Position numbers and translations under genes: made by a program | Shown here: piece after piece, positions 1-7,517 of the stretch | How positions within the stretch are numbered: the first letter of the stretch is position 1 | Layout: every line of letters starts with the position of its first letter | Origin: CAVYTF01 sp963708205 | GTDB taxonomy: Bacteria > Bacteroidota > Bacteroidia > Chitinophagales > Chitinophagaceae | Assembly: GCA_963708205.1 (NCBI GenBank) | Contig: OY970196.1 | Location: 1,178,001 to 1,242,000, forward strand | Direction: 5' to 3' | DNA length: 64,000 nt | The notes under the pieces: generated by a model | The model's database searches: none | Told to the model about the DNA's origin: nothing | The model's input: only the letters and a program-made list of their open reading frames with translations

Positions 1-1002
1 ATTAGTACTTCTGTTAGTTATGCTCAAATAACATTAAGTAAAAACGAAATTCACTGGTCACCAGATGGCAAAAAAATTCTTCTTTTATTGTGGGTAAAAC
101 CTCAGGTGAAACAACTTGAACAAAATGTGAATGACGACAATGAAATATTTGTAATGGATGAAGATGGAAATAATCTTACAAGGTTAACTTACATTGGTGT
201 GGATGTATTTGATCCAAGCTTTTCTCCTGATGGAAAGCAAATTTTATTCACGTCGTATATAACAGGTGTCAATCAAATTTATATAATGAATAGTGATGGC
301 ACTTTTCAAACAAATATCTCGAATTCTACAACCGATGAATTTGATCCTGTATGGTCGCCAAAAGGTGATAAAATAGCATTTCAATCTACGAGAGACAAAA
401 CAGCACAGATTTATATTATGAATCCGGATGGGTCGGATGTTAAGCGTGTTGGAAACCTGGAATATAATAATAGCAAACCTGTATGGTCGCCTGATGGCAC
501 TAAAATAGCTTGTCAAACCATCAGGTTACCGGACTTTTTTGAAAACTCCCTGATTGATGTAAAAGAAGATTTATCGACCTTCATCAACATAAATGAGGAT
601 ACTAAGAACACTTTTCAGGCTGATGCATTCACAAACGATGGACAAAAAATACTATTTCATCAGACATATCAGAAGTTGTTCCTCAGCAATGCAAATGATC
701 TTGCTCGCAACCTGAGCATATACTTGCACGACATTGCTTCTAACACTAACTCAATAATTGCAAAGAATCTCGATAATGTTACTGTGATTGGTTTTACAAA
801 AAATTCTGACAGCATAATCCTATCCGAAAATTCAACGTTATACGTAGTTGATTTGAACACAAAAAATAAACACAGAATTTTTGCCAATACTGCATATGCT
901 GATTATTCAGCTACAAATAATCACATCGCTCTTATTTCTGGTTCTGATATTTATACCATTAAACTCGACGGTTCTGATAAAGTAAAGCTCACAAAGAAAT
1001 AG
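1..1002 (+). CDS. Secreted TolB-like beta-propeller (PD40) protein, 5' partial
   Basis: The reading frame is open from base 1, so the start lies upstream of the window; the TTG at 88 is internal. The first visible residues end in SVSYAQ, which resembles the end of a signal peptide, so little is probably missing. Four PD40/WD40-like strands are visible, each with an SPDGK- or SPKGD-type turn (HWSPDGKKI, FSPDGKQILF, VWSPKGDKIAF, VWSPDGTKIA), plus TolB-style IYIMN.DG and IFVMDEDG motifs. TolB-like propellers bind proteins or ligands in the periplasm or outside the cell. There is no peptidase or other catalytic domain in the visible part. The second half (about residues 190-330) is more divergent and keeps only weak propeller character. 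The gene lies inside the putative integrated element bounded by tRNA-Ser at 3521, so it may be cargo. The exact role is unknown. Confidence 0.75.
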   Translation: MSTSVSYAQITLSKNEIHWSPDGKKILLLLWVKPQVKQLEQNVNDDNEIFVMDEDGNNLTRLTYIGVDVFDPSFSPDGKQILFTSYITGVNQIYIMNSDGTFQTNISNSTTDEFDPVWSPKGDKIAFQSTRDKTAQIYIMNPDGSDVKRVGNLEYNNSKPVWSPDGTKIACQTIRLPDFFENSLIDVKEDLSTFININEDTKNTFQADAFTNDGQKILFHQTYQKLFLSNANDLARNLSIYLHDIASNTNSIIAKNLDNVTVIGFTKNSDSIILSENSTLYVVDLNTKNKHRIFANTAYADYSATNNHIALISGSDIYTIKLDGSDKVKLTKK

Positions 1003-1011
1003 GTTTCCTAG

Positions 1012-1155
1012 CTCAGCGAAGAATGTTCCAGCCTCGGCGAAGTGTTCGGTGTCCCAGTTCTCCGTAGAATGTTCTTCGCTCTCCGTATGTCTTTGACTAC
1101 GGAGGCAAATGAAATAGCCAGCTCAGCCAAGTCTTCGGGTGTCTCGGCGAGTTGC
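1012..1155. repeat. Degenerate tandem repeat, G+C-richer than its surroundings
   Basis: Imperfect units built on CTC(A/G)GC(G/C)AAG and GTTC(T/G)TCG-like words recur about every 20-30 bp (for example CTCAGCGAAGAATGTTC, CTCGGCGAAGTGTTCGG, CTCAGCCAAGTCTTCGGG). No credible ORF crosses it. It resembles a decayed minisatellite and shares the CTTCGG word with the clean 21-bp repeat at 60889-61035, although a common origin is only a guess. Confidence 0.45.
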
Positions 1156-1193
1156 AAACTTCGCCGCATCTATACTAAAGTTTGCAACTTTTA
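1151..1193. repeat. REP-like element, copy A of a flanking pair
   Basis: An inverted repeat AGTTGCAAACTT / AAGTTTGCAACT surrounds a 16-bp centre and ends in CTTTTAT. A diverged direct copy lies at 1859-1897. The two copies flank the frameshifted secreted gene. The imperfect hairpin could also act as a weak terminator for that minus-strand gene. Confidence 0.5.
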
Positions 1194-1239
1194 TTAAGCC
1201 TTCAGCCGTATATAAACGATAAGTCTTCGTTGCACCCAT

Positions 1240-1768
1240 TTAAAGCTTTGCGCTGGTGGTGTCTTTTTTTATTGTGTCAGCAGGCGTTACATGTAAGCTG
1301 TCAGGTGTAGCAACGGGTAATTTTTGTTTCTGCTGAAAAGCATATCGTTTATAGGCTCTTAATTCACTTACATAATATTCAATTGGCCAATTTTCATCAA
1401 TATTTTGAATGGCTATTAAATCACTGTCATTTTTTGGAATATCGAGCGGTTGATTGTTTTTATACAAACTATCATATTTGTTTAAACGATTTTGCAGCGC
1501 TATGATATTCTTTTTAGCTTTACTTTTTATATCTGATTCCTTTACCCTTAATATCATTACATTTGATCCGCTTATTTTTTCCTGCGTTGTAGATTGATCA
1601 ATAATTTTTTGCTGTTTTGCTTCGCGATTACCGCCGACAACTGCAAGCACTCCCTTGGCAATAATATTTGCTCCAGCCAATTGAGCAGAAACGTTGAGCA
1701 GAAACGTTGCCTGGTTGAAAAACTATCAGCAATACTATTACGAAAAAAAGCTTGTTTATGCGTTTCAT
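1240..1768 (-). pseudogene. Secreted protein gene frameshifted by a 13-bp tandem duplication
   Basis: Read from the ATG at 1768 the product begins MKRINKLFFVIVLLIVF and runs to a VSAQ signal-peptide end. It then hits an exact 13-bp tandem duplication (period-13 run 1681-1709) that throws it out of frame, giving a junk tail and an early stop. Removing one 13-bp unit joins the signal peptide directly to the long downstream frame starting LAGANIIAKGV and ending DTTSAKL at 1240, a 171-residue exported protein. The remaining length after removing 13 bp (516 nt) is an exact multiple of three. The mature part is charged, has no cysteines and no motif I recognise, and is rich in K, S and D near the C terminus. 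It may be a true pseudogene, a slipped-strand phase-variable gene, or an assembly error. The frame at 1572-1850 is treated as a shadow because it lacks the signal peptide. Confidence 0.75.
1681..1709. repeat. Exact 13-bp tandem duplication
   Basis: Bases 1683-1695 and 1696-1708 are identical (GAGCAGAAACGTT twice), and the 13-base periodicity holds from 1681 to 1709. It lies at the signal-peptide cleavage region of the minus-strand gene 1240-1768 and accounts for its frameshift. Confidence 0.9.
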
Positions 1769-2065
1769 TTACAGTGGGTTTTAAGTTTTGATTAATTAAG
1801 ATACTATGAAAGTAAAAATTCTTTTTAAATCGGCGACGTGTTCTTCTCATTGAAGATTCAAACTTTAAGCATCTATTTTAAAGTTTGTAACTTTTATAAC
1901 AGCATAAGGCAATGTAATGATGAAGTTCAAAATTTCAAAATACAAAAAGCGAAGTTGGACAGTTCGCAAAGACCATGTTCAACGAACATACGTATTGAAA
2001 ATCCTTAACAAATATTGTTCAAGAGAACATTCATAGAACTTTTATGTATGTAATCTAAAAGAATT
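1769..2065. other. Intergenic stretch between broken secreted gene and integrase
   Basis: 297 bp without a credible gene. It holds the second copy of the flanking repeat (1859-1897) and two small palindromes, ATGTTC-AAC-GAACAT at 1975-1989 and TGTTC-AAGA-GAACA at 2016-2029, about 40 bp apart centre to centre. The palindromes have the shape of operator sites but no regulator gene is nearby in the window. Confidence 0.5.
1859..1897. repeat. REP-like element, copy B of a flanking pair
   Basis: Shares CAAACTT..GCATCTAT..TAAAGTTTG.AACTTTTAT with copy A at 1151-1193, in the same orientation and about 700 bp apart. It lies upstream of the start of the frameshifted minus-strand gene. Confidence 0.5.
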
Positions 2066-3283
2066 TTAGTCCTTCTTAGTTGTCAATTTTTTTTCTAAGT
2101 TTATCATATCATCACTTACTCTTTGATCAACAACTTTAGCATAATGCTGAGTTGTTTTCATTAATTTGTGTCCAAGCATTTTTGATACACTTTCAATTGA
2201 TACCCCGTTTGCAAGCGTTACAGTTGTTGCAAAACTGTGTCGTGCTACATGAAATGTAAGTACCTTTTTTATGTTACATCTATCTGCAATTTCTTTTAAA
2301 TAAGAATTCATTTTTTGATTACTTAAAATTGGCAGCAATCTTTTATTTCTAAACATTGTTGTACTGCTGTATTTGTCAATGATGATTTGGGCCTTAGGCA
2401 ATACCGGTATATTAGAATTCACTTCCGTTTTTTGTCTTGAGGTATAAATCCATTGACGTCCATCAATCCCTTTGCGAATATTATCAGTAGTGAGCTGTTT
2501 GACATCTATATAAGCAAGTCCTGTGTAGCAACTGAAAATAAAAATATCCCTTACCAATTCGAGCCTCGGCACTAAGCCGTTTAAAGATTCTATACTTTCA
2601 ATCTCTTCCATAATAAGATAAGGTCTTGGCGTATCTTTCATAGACAATTTTAGTTCACGCATAGGGTCATGTGGTATACGTCCTTTATTGACTGCATCCT
2701 TCACAACACATTTAAACATTTGCATGTGTTTTATAGCTGTGTTATGTGATAGCTTACAAATATTTTTTAAGTAATTAAAAAAACTTTTCCCGATGTCTGT
2801 ATTGAGATCTGAAAATGAAAATGATTCTATTTGCTTTTGATCTAAGAAATCAGAAAATTTCTGAAAGATCCGTGCTTCTTTATTATAATGTTCTACAGTG
2901 ATTTCTGAAGCGATCATTTCTTTTTTACGAAGTAAATATTCTTGATAAAATTTTTTAAAATCATTTTCGCTTTCCCGATCTCTATTGAGTTCTGCTTGTA
3001 AAATTTTACTGGTAACATAAATTCCATTATCTGATAAATTTCTGTGCGCCTCAAAAATATTGTTGCGAATTGAACCAATTAAATTATTGACGATAAAAGC
3101 GTCTTTAGATTTCGGATGAACCCTTTGGTGTGATGGTTCCCACTCGGTAGCCAACACTTTATGGTGCAAGCTAAATACATATCGCACCGCATCGATTGTA
3201 ACTCTGCACATCAAATAAGCATAATTTTTATCAGAATTAATAATCCGCGGGTAAAAAAAGATAGAAACAATTGATCTTTTCAT
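2066..3283 (-). CDS. Tyrosine recombinase / integrase of an integrative element
   Basis: A 405-residue site-specific recombinase of the phage-integrase type common on Bacteroidota mobile elements. The N terminus (about 1-100) matches the arm-binding domain, about 105-205 the SAM-like core-binding domain, and 225-390 the catalytic domain. Catalytic residues visible are H345-x-x-R348 (HVARH), H372 (MLGH) and nucleophile Y381 (HYAKV), with a Lys in the beta-hairpin TSRQKT. The usual first arginine is Ala257 (CYTGLAYIDV); a missing Arg I is known for IntDOT-like integrases, so this need not be inactivating. The gene sits 237 bp from the 3' end of tRNA-Ser and reads away from it, the classical layout of an island inserted in a tRNA gene. 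Element type (ICE, mobilizable island or prophage remnant) cannot be decided from this window. Confidence 0.92.
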   Translation of the reverse strand: MKRSIVSIFFYPRIINSDKNYAYLMCRVTIDAVRYVFSLHHKVLATEWEPSHQRVHPKSKDAFIVNNLIGSIRNNIFEAHRNLSDNGIYVTSKILQAELNRDRESENDFKKFYQEYLLRKKEMIASEITVEHYNKEARIFQKFSDFLDQKQIESFSFSDLNTDIGKSFFNYLKNICKLSHNTAIKHMQMFKCVVKDAVNKGRIPHDPMRELKLSMKDTPRPYLIMEEIESIESLNGLVPRLELVRDIFIFSCYTGLAYIDVKQLTTDNIRKGIDGRQWIYTSRQKTEVNSNIPVLPKAQIIIDKYSSTTMFRNKRLLPILSNQKMNSYLKEIADRCNIKKVLTFHVARHSFATTVTLANGVSIESVSKMLGHKLMKTTQHYAKVVDQRVSDDMINLEKKLTTKKD

Positions 3284-3520
3284 AACTGTTATTTTATAGT
3301 TGTAAAATTGGTTTAACTATTAAAATGACAGATATGCAAAATATTGAAAATCAATGCAAAACGGTCTAAAAAGGCCACACGGATTTTATTTTTTTGGCAT
3401 GTACCCTTTTTTGTAACACAATAGATGCACTTTTATGCATCCATTTGCACTTTTCTTTAAATATAAAAACCTGTAAATGTTCAGTTTACAGGTTTATGCG
3501 TTAGTTTACAAAATCCCAAG
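3284..3520. other. Probable attachment-site region of the integrated element
   Basis: This non-coding stretch lies between the integrase start and the 3' end of tRNA-Ser. It contains short direct repeats that could be integrase arm-type sites: ATGCAAAA at 3334-3341 and 3354-3361, and TGCACTTTT at 3426-3434 and 3446-3454, the latter pair exactly 20 bp apart. A small palindrome GATGCA-CTTTTA-TGCATC overlaps the third repeat. The crossover site would be expected in or next to the tRNA 3' end. The assignment is inferred from position and repeat structure only. Confidence 0.4.
3461..3495 (-). terminator. Rho-independent terminator of tRNA-Ser
   Basis: A perfect 11-bp stem (3467-3477 with 3485-3495, core CCTGTAAA/TTTACAGG) closes a 7-base loop and is followed on the minus strand by a T-rich tail (complement of ATATAAAA). 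It lies 25 bp beyond the tRNA 3' end. Confidence 0.75.
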
Positions 3521-3609
3521 CGGTGAGGGAGGGATTCGAACCCTCGGTACAGAGTTACCCGTACGGCAGTTTAGCAAACTACTGATTTCAGCCGCTCATC
3601 CACCTCACC
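3521..3609 (-). tRNA. tRNA-Ser, anticodon GCT
   Basis: On the minus strand the acceptor stem GGTGAGG pairs with CCTCACC, followed by a G discriminator; no CCA is encoded. The T arm is GAGGG-TTCGAAT-CCCTC, the anticodon stem-loop centre is TTTGCTAAA (anticodon GCT), and there is a long variable arm as expected for serine. The length is 89 nt. The 3' end faces the integrase, so this is the likely insertion target of the neighbouring element; the tRNA itself is intact. Confidence 0.93.
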
Positions 3610-3689
3610 AAAGGGTTGCAAAAATAGGAATGCAACTTTTAAAATCCTAAAAGAAAATATAATTTGTAATTGAATGATCAGGTAAGTTT

Positions 3690-5117
3690 TTACATTGACG
3701 CAAGCTGTACTTTTTGTGTTAGCTCCATTACATTTTCCCGAAAAATAGTATCAGTATCCATCAGGTCTTTTACAGTTTGGCAACTGTGAATAACGGTTGT
3801 ATGATCTCTACCTCCGAAATGTTCGCCAATTGTTTTAAGTGAATTTTTTGTAAATGCTTTTGCAAGAAACATTGTTATCTGCCTTGCCTGCACAATTTCG
3901 CGCTTGCGCGTTTTTTGCAGGAGTTTATCGTATGGCACATCAAAGAATTCGCAAACCATTTTTTGTATTGCATCAATCGTTACTTCTTTGCTGCTTGTTT
4001 TTATAAAATTTCTTAATACTTTTTTTGCAAGCTCCAAATCTATTTCTCTTTTATTAAGAGATGATTGTGCAAGTAAAGAAATTAATGCGCCTTCCAATTC
4101 TCGCACATTGTTACTAATATTATATGCAACATATTTTACCACTTCTCTCGGCATTTCCAATCCATCGTTCCGCATTTTTCTTTCTAAAATTTCTATGCGT
4201 GTTTCATAATCTGGTATCTGCACATCTGCACTTAGTCCCCAACGAAAACGGCTAAGCAATCTTTCCTGCAACCCATCTAAATCTTTCGGTGCCTTATCTG
4301 ATGTTAATACAAGTTGTTTACCACTTTGATGAAGATGATTGAATATTGCAAAAAATGCATCCTGACTTTTTTCTGCGCGATTAAAAAATTGTACATCGTC
4401 AAGAATTAAAACATCAATCAGTTGATAAAAATGTATAAAATCATTGATAGCATTATTGCGGCTATGATCCTGAAACTGGTTGATAAATTTTTCACTGCTC
4501 ACATACAAAACCACTTTATGCGGATGCAATCTTTTTACATCATTACCAATTGCCTGCGCCAAATGTGTTTTACCTAAACCAACACCGCCATAGATAACTA
4601 AAGGATTAAATGAATTGGCGCCGGGTTTTTCAGCAACTGTTTTACCTGCACGTCTTGCTACTCGATTACAATCGCCTTCTATAAAAGCATCGAACAAATA
4701 AGCCGCATTCAATTGCGGATCGATTTGCATTTTTTTAAGTCCTGGAATTACAAAAGGATTTTTTACCGGATTATTTATTACCAAAGGAAAATCCATTTCA
4801 TTGTTACTATAAATTTTTGTATTGCCCGCAGGCACATCCATTGTGCCGTTGCGTCCGTTGCCGCTATCAACCATTATGCGGTATTCAAGACGCGCCTCTT
4901 TGCCCAATTCACGCTTTAAAGTTTTCGCTAATAAATTTACATAATGCTCTTCAAGGTATTCAAAGAAAAACTGGCTGGGCACTTGTATTAATAATACATT
5001 TCCTTTTAATTCTATTGCCTTTATCGGTTCAAACCACGTTTTAAAATGTTGCCACTCTACTATGTCTTTAATTATTTTCAAACAATCTTTCCAAATATTT
5101 TCCGCGGTTTTTAGCAT
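3690..5117 (-). CDS. dnaA: Chromosomal replication initiator protein DnaA
   Basis: At 475 residues this is of normal length for DnaA. Domain I is at about 1-90, a short linker follows, and the AAA+ domain covers about 140-355. Walker A is GGVGLGKTH (177-185), Walker B is LILDD (about 237-241), and the arginine-finger region is LLSRFRWGL. The C-terminal DNA-binding domain ends with the DnaA signature GGRDHTTVIHSC (435-446). The protein binds DnaA boxes and opens oriC with ATP. The gene is monocistronic here, transcribed away from the DUF3127 gene. The 361-bp upstream region is very AT-rich but I see no cluster of TTATCCACA-type boxes, so the origin is not evident in this window. Confidence 0.98.
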   Translation of the reverse strand: MLKTAENIWKDCLKIIKDIVEWQHFKTWFEPIKAIELKGNVLLIQVPSQFFFEYLEEHYVNLLAKTLKRELGKEARLEYRIMVDSGNGRNGTMDVPAGNTKIYSNNEMDFPLVINNPVKNPFVIPGLKKMQIDPQLNAAYLFDAFIEGDCNRVARRAGKTVAEKPGANSFNPLVIYGGVGLGKTHLAQAIGNDVKRLHPHKVVLYVSSEKFINQFQDHSRNNAINDFIHFYQLIDVLILDDVQFFNRAEKSQDAFFAIFNHLHQSGKQLVLTSDKAPKDLDGLQERLLSRFRWGLSADVQIPDYETRIEILERKMRNDGLEMPREVVKYVAYNISNNVRELEGALISLLAQSSLNKREIDLELAKKVLRNFIKTSSKEVTIDAIQKMVCEFFDVPYDKLLQKTRKREIVQARQITMFLAKAFTKNSLKTIGEHFGGRDHTTVIHSCQTVKDLMDTDTIFRENVMELTQKVQLASM

Positions 5118-5478
5118 GGTCTTCTTGTATAAAAAAGTTTTGGGTTAAGAATTTTATTAAGAGAAAAAAATCCCAAAAAAACTTGCGCATTTCTGCATTT
5201 CGTTTTTCTGGGAGAGCAAAGCGAATATCAAATATTTATGTTGAAAAAAAAATTTGTTTTTTAAAAAATTTTCGTAGATGTCATTCTAAATTTTATTATA
5301 AAAATCATTACATAAAACTTCCTAAAAAATAAAAAAAAATTAATTGTTGAAACATGTTGGTTAGCAGTACCTATTACTTCATTTTATACTTTAATTTAAA
5401 ATTTTTCTAAACCCTTAGAAAGAAAAAAATAATAAAATTTTTTTTTAAGAAGTAGATTTACTGCTTAAAAATAAAAAT
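5118..5478. other. AT-rich divergent intergenic region between dnaA and DUF3127 gene
   Basis: A non-coding stretch dominated by A and T runs. An imperfect 12-bp inverted repeat (TCCCAAAAAAAC at 5171-5182 against GTTTTTCTGGGA at 5202-5213, one mismatch) lies about 55-95 bp upstream of the dnaA start and could be an operator or a transcript hairpin. Promoters for both genes must lie here. No DnaA-box cluster is recognisable. Confidence 0.5.
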
Positions 5479-5856
5479 ATGTCTTTTGAAATAACAGGAA
5501 AGCTTATTGCCAAGTTTGATACAGTGCAGCGTTCTCAAACATTTAAAACAAGAGAATTTGTGATAGAAAAATCGGAAGAAATTAATGGAAGAATTATAAC
5601 CAACTACATTAAAATGCAATGTGTGCAGGATAAAACTACTATGCCTGATAAATATAATATTGGCGATGAAGTAAAAGTTAATTTCAATATTAAAGGAACA
5701 AAATGGGTGAAAGATGGAAGAGAAAATTATATCACAAATCTTGATGCATGGCGAATGGAGCAGGTGAAAATGGCAGAGCAACAAAGAGAAAATTCGACCA
5801 TAATAAATGCCCAGGATCCAGTGCAGGATGATGTTTCAGACGATCTCCCTTTTTAA
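5479..5856 (+). CDS. DUF3127 domain-containing protein
   Basis: A 125-residue cytosolic protein starting MSFEITGKLIAKFDTVQRS, which matches the DUF3127 family seen almost only in Bacteroidota. Residues about 1-105 form one beta-rich domain (ITGKL, TREFVIE, MQCVQD, VKVNFNIKGTKW) that could be an OB-like fold. The tail is acidic and ends in SDDLPF, which resembles the acidic DDLPF-type tips of single-stranded DNA-binding proteins, so a role in DNA metabolism is a reasonable guess. The function is unproven. It is followed 33 bp later by the FAD oxidoreductase gene on the same strand. Confidence 0.85.
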   Translation: MSFEITGKLIAKFDTVQRSQTFKTREFVIEKSEEINGRIITNYIKMQCVQDKTTMPDKYNIGDEVKVNFNIKGTKWVKDGRENYITNLDAWRMEQVKMAEQQRENSTIINAQDPVQDDVSDDLPF

Positions 5857-5889
5857 TTAAAGCATTTCTTCAGGAAAAATACCTGGCAT

Positions 5890-7461
5890 ATGCAAAAAAT
5901 TATCTCACTAAGGTTGCTTCCTTCTGAAGCAGCAAATGATCAATTTATACAGGAAAATATTGCGCAGCAAACAGGAATAAAAAATGTTGCTGTTACAGGT
6001 TTTCATCTTCTTAGAAAATCAATCGATGCGCGCGGTAAACATCCATTTATAAATCTTACGGTGCATGCATTTATTAATGAACCATTTTACAAAAAAGAAA
6101 TTCAGAAAGTAATTTTTAAAGATGTTGCCAATGCAAAACATGAAGTAATAATTATTGGAAGTGGGCCTGCAGGTTTATTTGCTGCGTTGAAATTGATTGA
6201 GCAAGGTATCAAACCAATTATTCTTGAACGTGGCAAAGATGTGCGTGCACGAAGAAGAGATTTGGCAGCATTGAATAAATATGGAATTATTAATCCTGAA
6301 AGTAATTATTGTTTTGGTGAAGGTGGTGCAGGCACTTACAGCGACGGCAAACTTTATACACGCAGCAGCAAGCGCGGAGACATCAATCGCATACTCAACT
6401 TGTTTGTGCAATTTGGTGCAGAAGAAAATATTTTATACGAAGCGCATCCGCATATAGGGACCAATAAATTACCGCAAATAATTACCGGAATAAAAAATAA
6501 AATTATTGACTGTGGCGGCGAATTTTTATTTCAAAAAAAAGTTATTGATTTTATTATTGAAAAACAAAAAATAAAATCTGTAATCACAAGCAACGGAAAT
6601 AATTTTTCCGCAAATGCTATCATACTTGCAACGGGGCATTCTGCAAGAGATATCTTTGAATTGCTTCACAAAAAAAATATTTTAATTGAAGCAAAGCCTT
6701 TCGCACTCGGCGTTCGCATTGAACATCCGCAAACATTAATTGATGAAATGCAATACCATTGTGATGCGCGCGAAGAATATTTGCCTCCATCATCTTATTC
6801 ATTGGTTGAGCAGATAAATGGTCGCGGCGTATTTAGTTTTTGCATGTGTCCCGGCGGCATTATTGCACCAGCTTCAACAAATGAAAATGAATTGGTGGTA
6901 AATGGATGGAGCCCAAGTAAAAGAAACAATCCTTTTGCTAACAGTGGCATGGTTGTTCAGGTTGAAACGAAAGATATTGCTGGAAATAAAAATTTCAACA
7001 TAAAAAACGATGCGCTTGCAATGATGAATTTTCAACAAATCGTTGAGCAAAATTGCTTTGCAGCAGGCGGTGGAAAATTTGTTGCTCCTGCGCAACGCAT
7101 GATTGATTTTTGCGAAAATAATTTTTCAACATCATTACCAAAATGCAGTTATTTGCCTGGCACAAATTCTGTTTTATTGAGTGAAGTACTTCCTTCATTT
7201 ATTTATATTAATTTAAAACAGGCATTAAAATCGTTCGCCAAAAAAAGGAAAGAATATTTTACAAACCAAGCAATTATAGTTGCAACAGAAAGCCGAACTT
7301 CAAGCCCGGTGCGCATTCCACGCGATGCACAAACATTACATCATCCACAAATAAAAAATTTATATCCATGTGGAGAAGGCGCAGGCTTTGCCGGTGGTAT
7401 TATAAGTGCTGCGATGGATGGAGAAAATATTGCTGCACAATTATCAAAAATTTATTCATAA
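5890..7461 (+). CDS. FAD-dependent dehydrogenase, COG2509 type
   Basis: A 523-residue flavoprotein. An N-terminal region of about 80 residues precedes the Rossmann FAD motif IIIGSGPAG (about 87-95). It continues with the family-typical segments LERGKDVRARRRD, CFGEGGAGTYSDGKLYTR and PGTNSVLLSEVLPSF, and ends with the second FAD-contacting motif PCGEGAGFAGGIISAAMDG. These features match the uncharacterised FAD-dependent dehydrogenases annotated as NAD(P)/FAD-dependent oxidoreductases. No transmembrane segment or signal peptide is seen, so it is cytosolic. The substrate is unknown. The ATG is preceded by AGGAAAA at a workable distance. Confidence 0.88.
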   Translation: MQKIISLRLLPSEAANDQFIQENIAQQTGIKNVAVTGFHLLRKSIDARGKHPFINLTVHAFINEPFYKKEIQKVIFKDVANAKHEVIIIGSGPAGLFAALKLIEQGIKPIILERGKDVRARRRDLAALNKYGIINPESNYCFGEGGAGTYSDGKLYTRSSKRGDINRILNLFVQFGAEENILYEAHPHIGTNKLPQIITGIKNKIIDCGGEFLFQKKVIDFIIEKQKIKSVITSNGNNFSANAIILATGHSARDIFELLHKKNILIEAKPFALGVRIEHPQTLIDEMQYHCDAREEYLPPSSYSLVEQINGRGVFSFCMCPGGIIAPASTNENELVVNGWSPSKRNNPFANSGMVVQVETKDIAGNKNFNIKNDALAMMNFQQIVEQNCFAAGGGKFVAPAQRMIDFCENNFSTSLPKCSYLPGTNSVLLSEVLPSFIYINLKQALKSFAKKRKEYFTNQAIIVATESRTSSPVRIPRDAQTLHHPQIKNLYPCGEGAGFAGGIISAAMDGENIAAQLSKIYS

Positions 7462-7466
7462 AAAAA

Positions 7467-7486
7467 GCCATTGTAAAAACAACGGC
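7467..7486 (-). terminator. Likely Rho-independent terminator after the PDZ protein gene
   Basis: GCCATTGT (7467-7474) pairs with ACAACGGC (7479-7486) with one mismatch around an AAAA loop. On the minus strand it is followed by a run of seven T. It lies 31 bp past the stop of the double-PDZ gene. Confidence 0.5.
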
Positions 7487-7517
7487 CGGGCACATGAGAA
7501 AATTTTTATCTTCTTTT

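Noticed and set aside
1572..1850. 92-residue minus-strand ORF
   Set aside because: It lies in a different frame from both the signal peptide and the mature protein of the broken gene and is explained by the 13-bp duplication; the product looks like random translation.
5118..5478. Possible oriC next to dnaA
   Set aside because: AT-rich, but no cluster of DnaA boxes was found; in Bacteroidota the origin is often not adjacent to dnaA.
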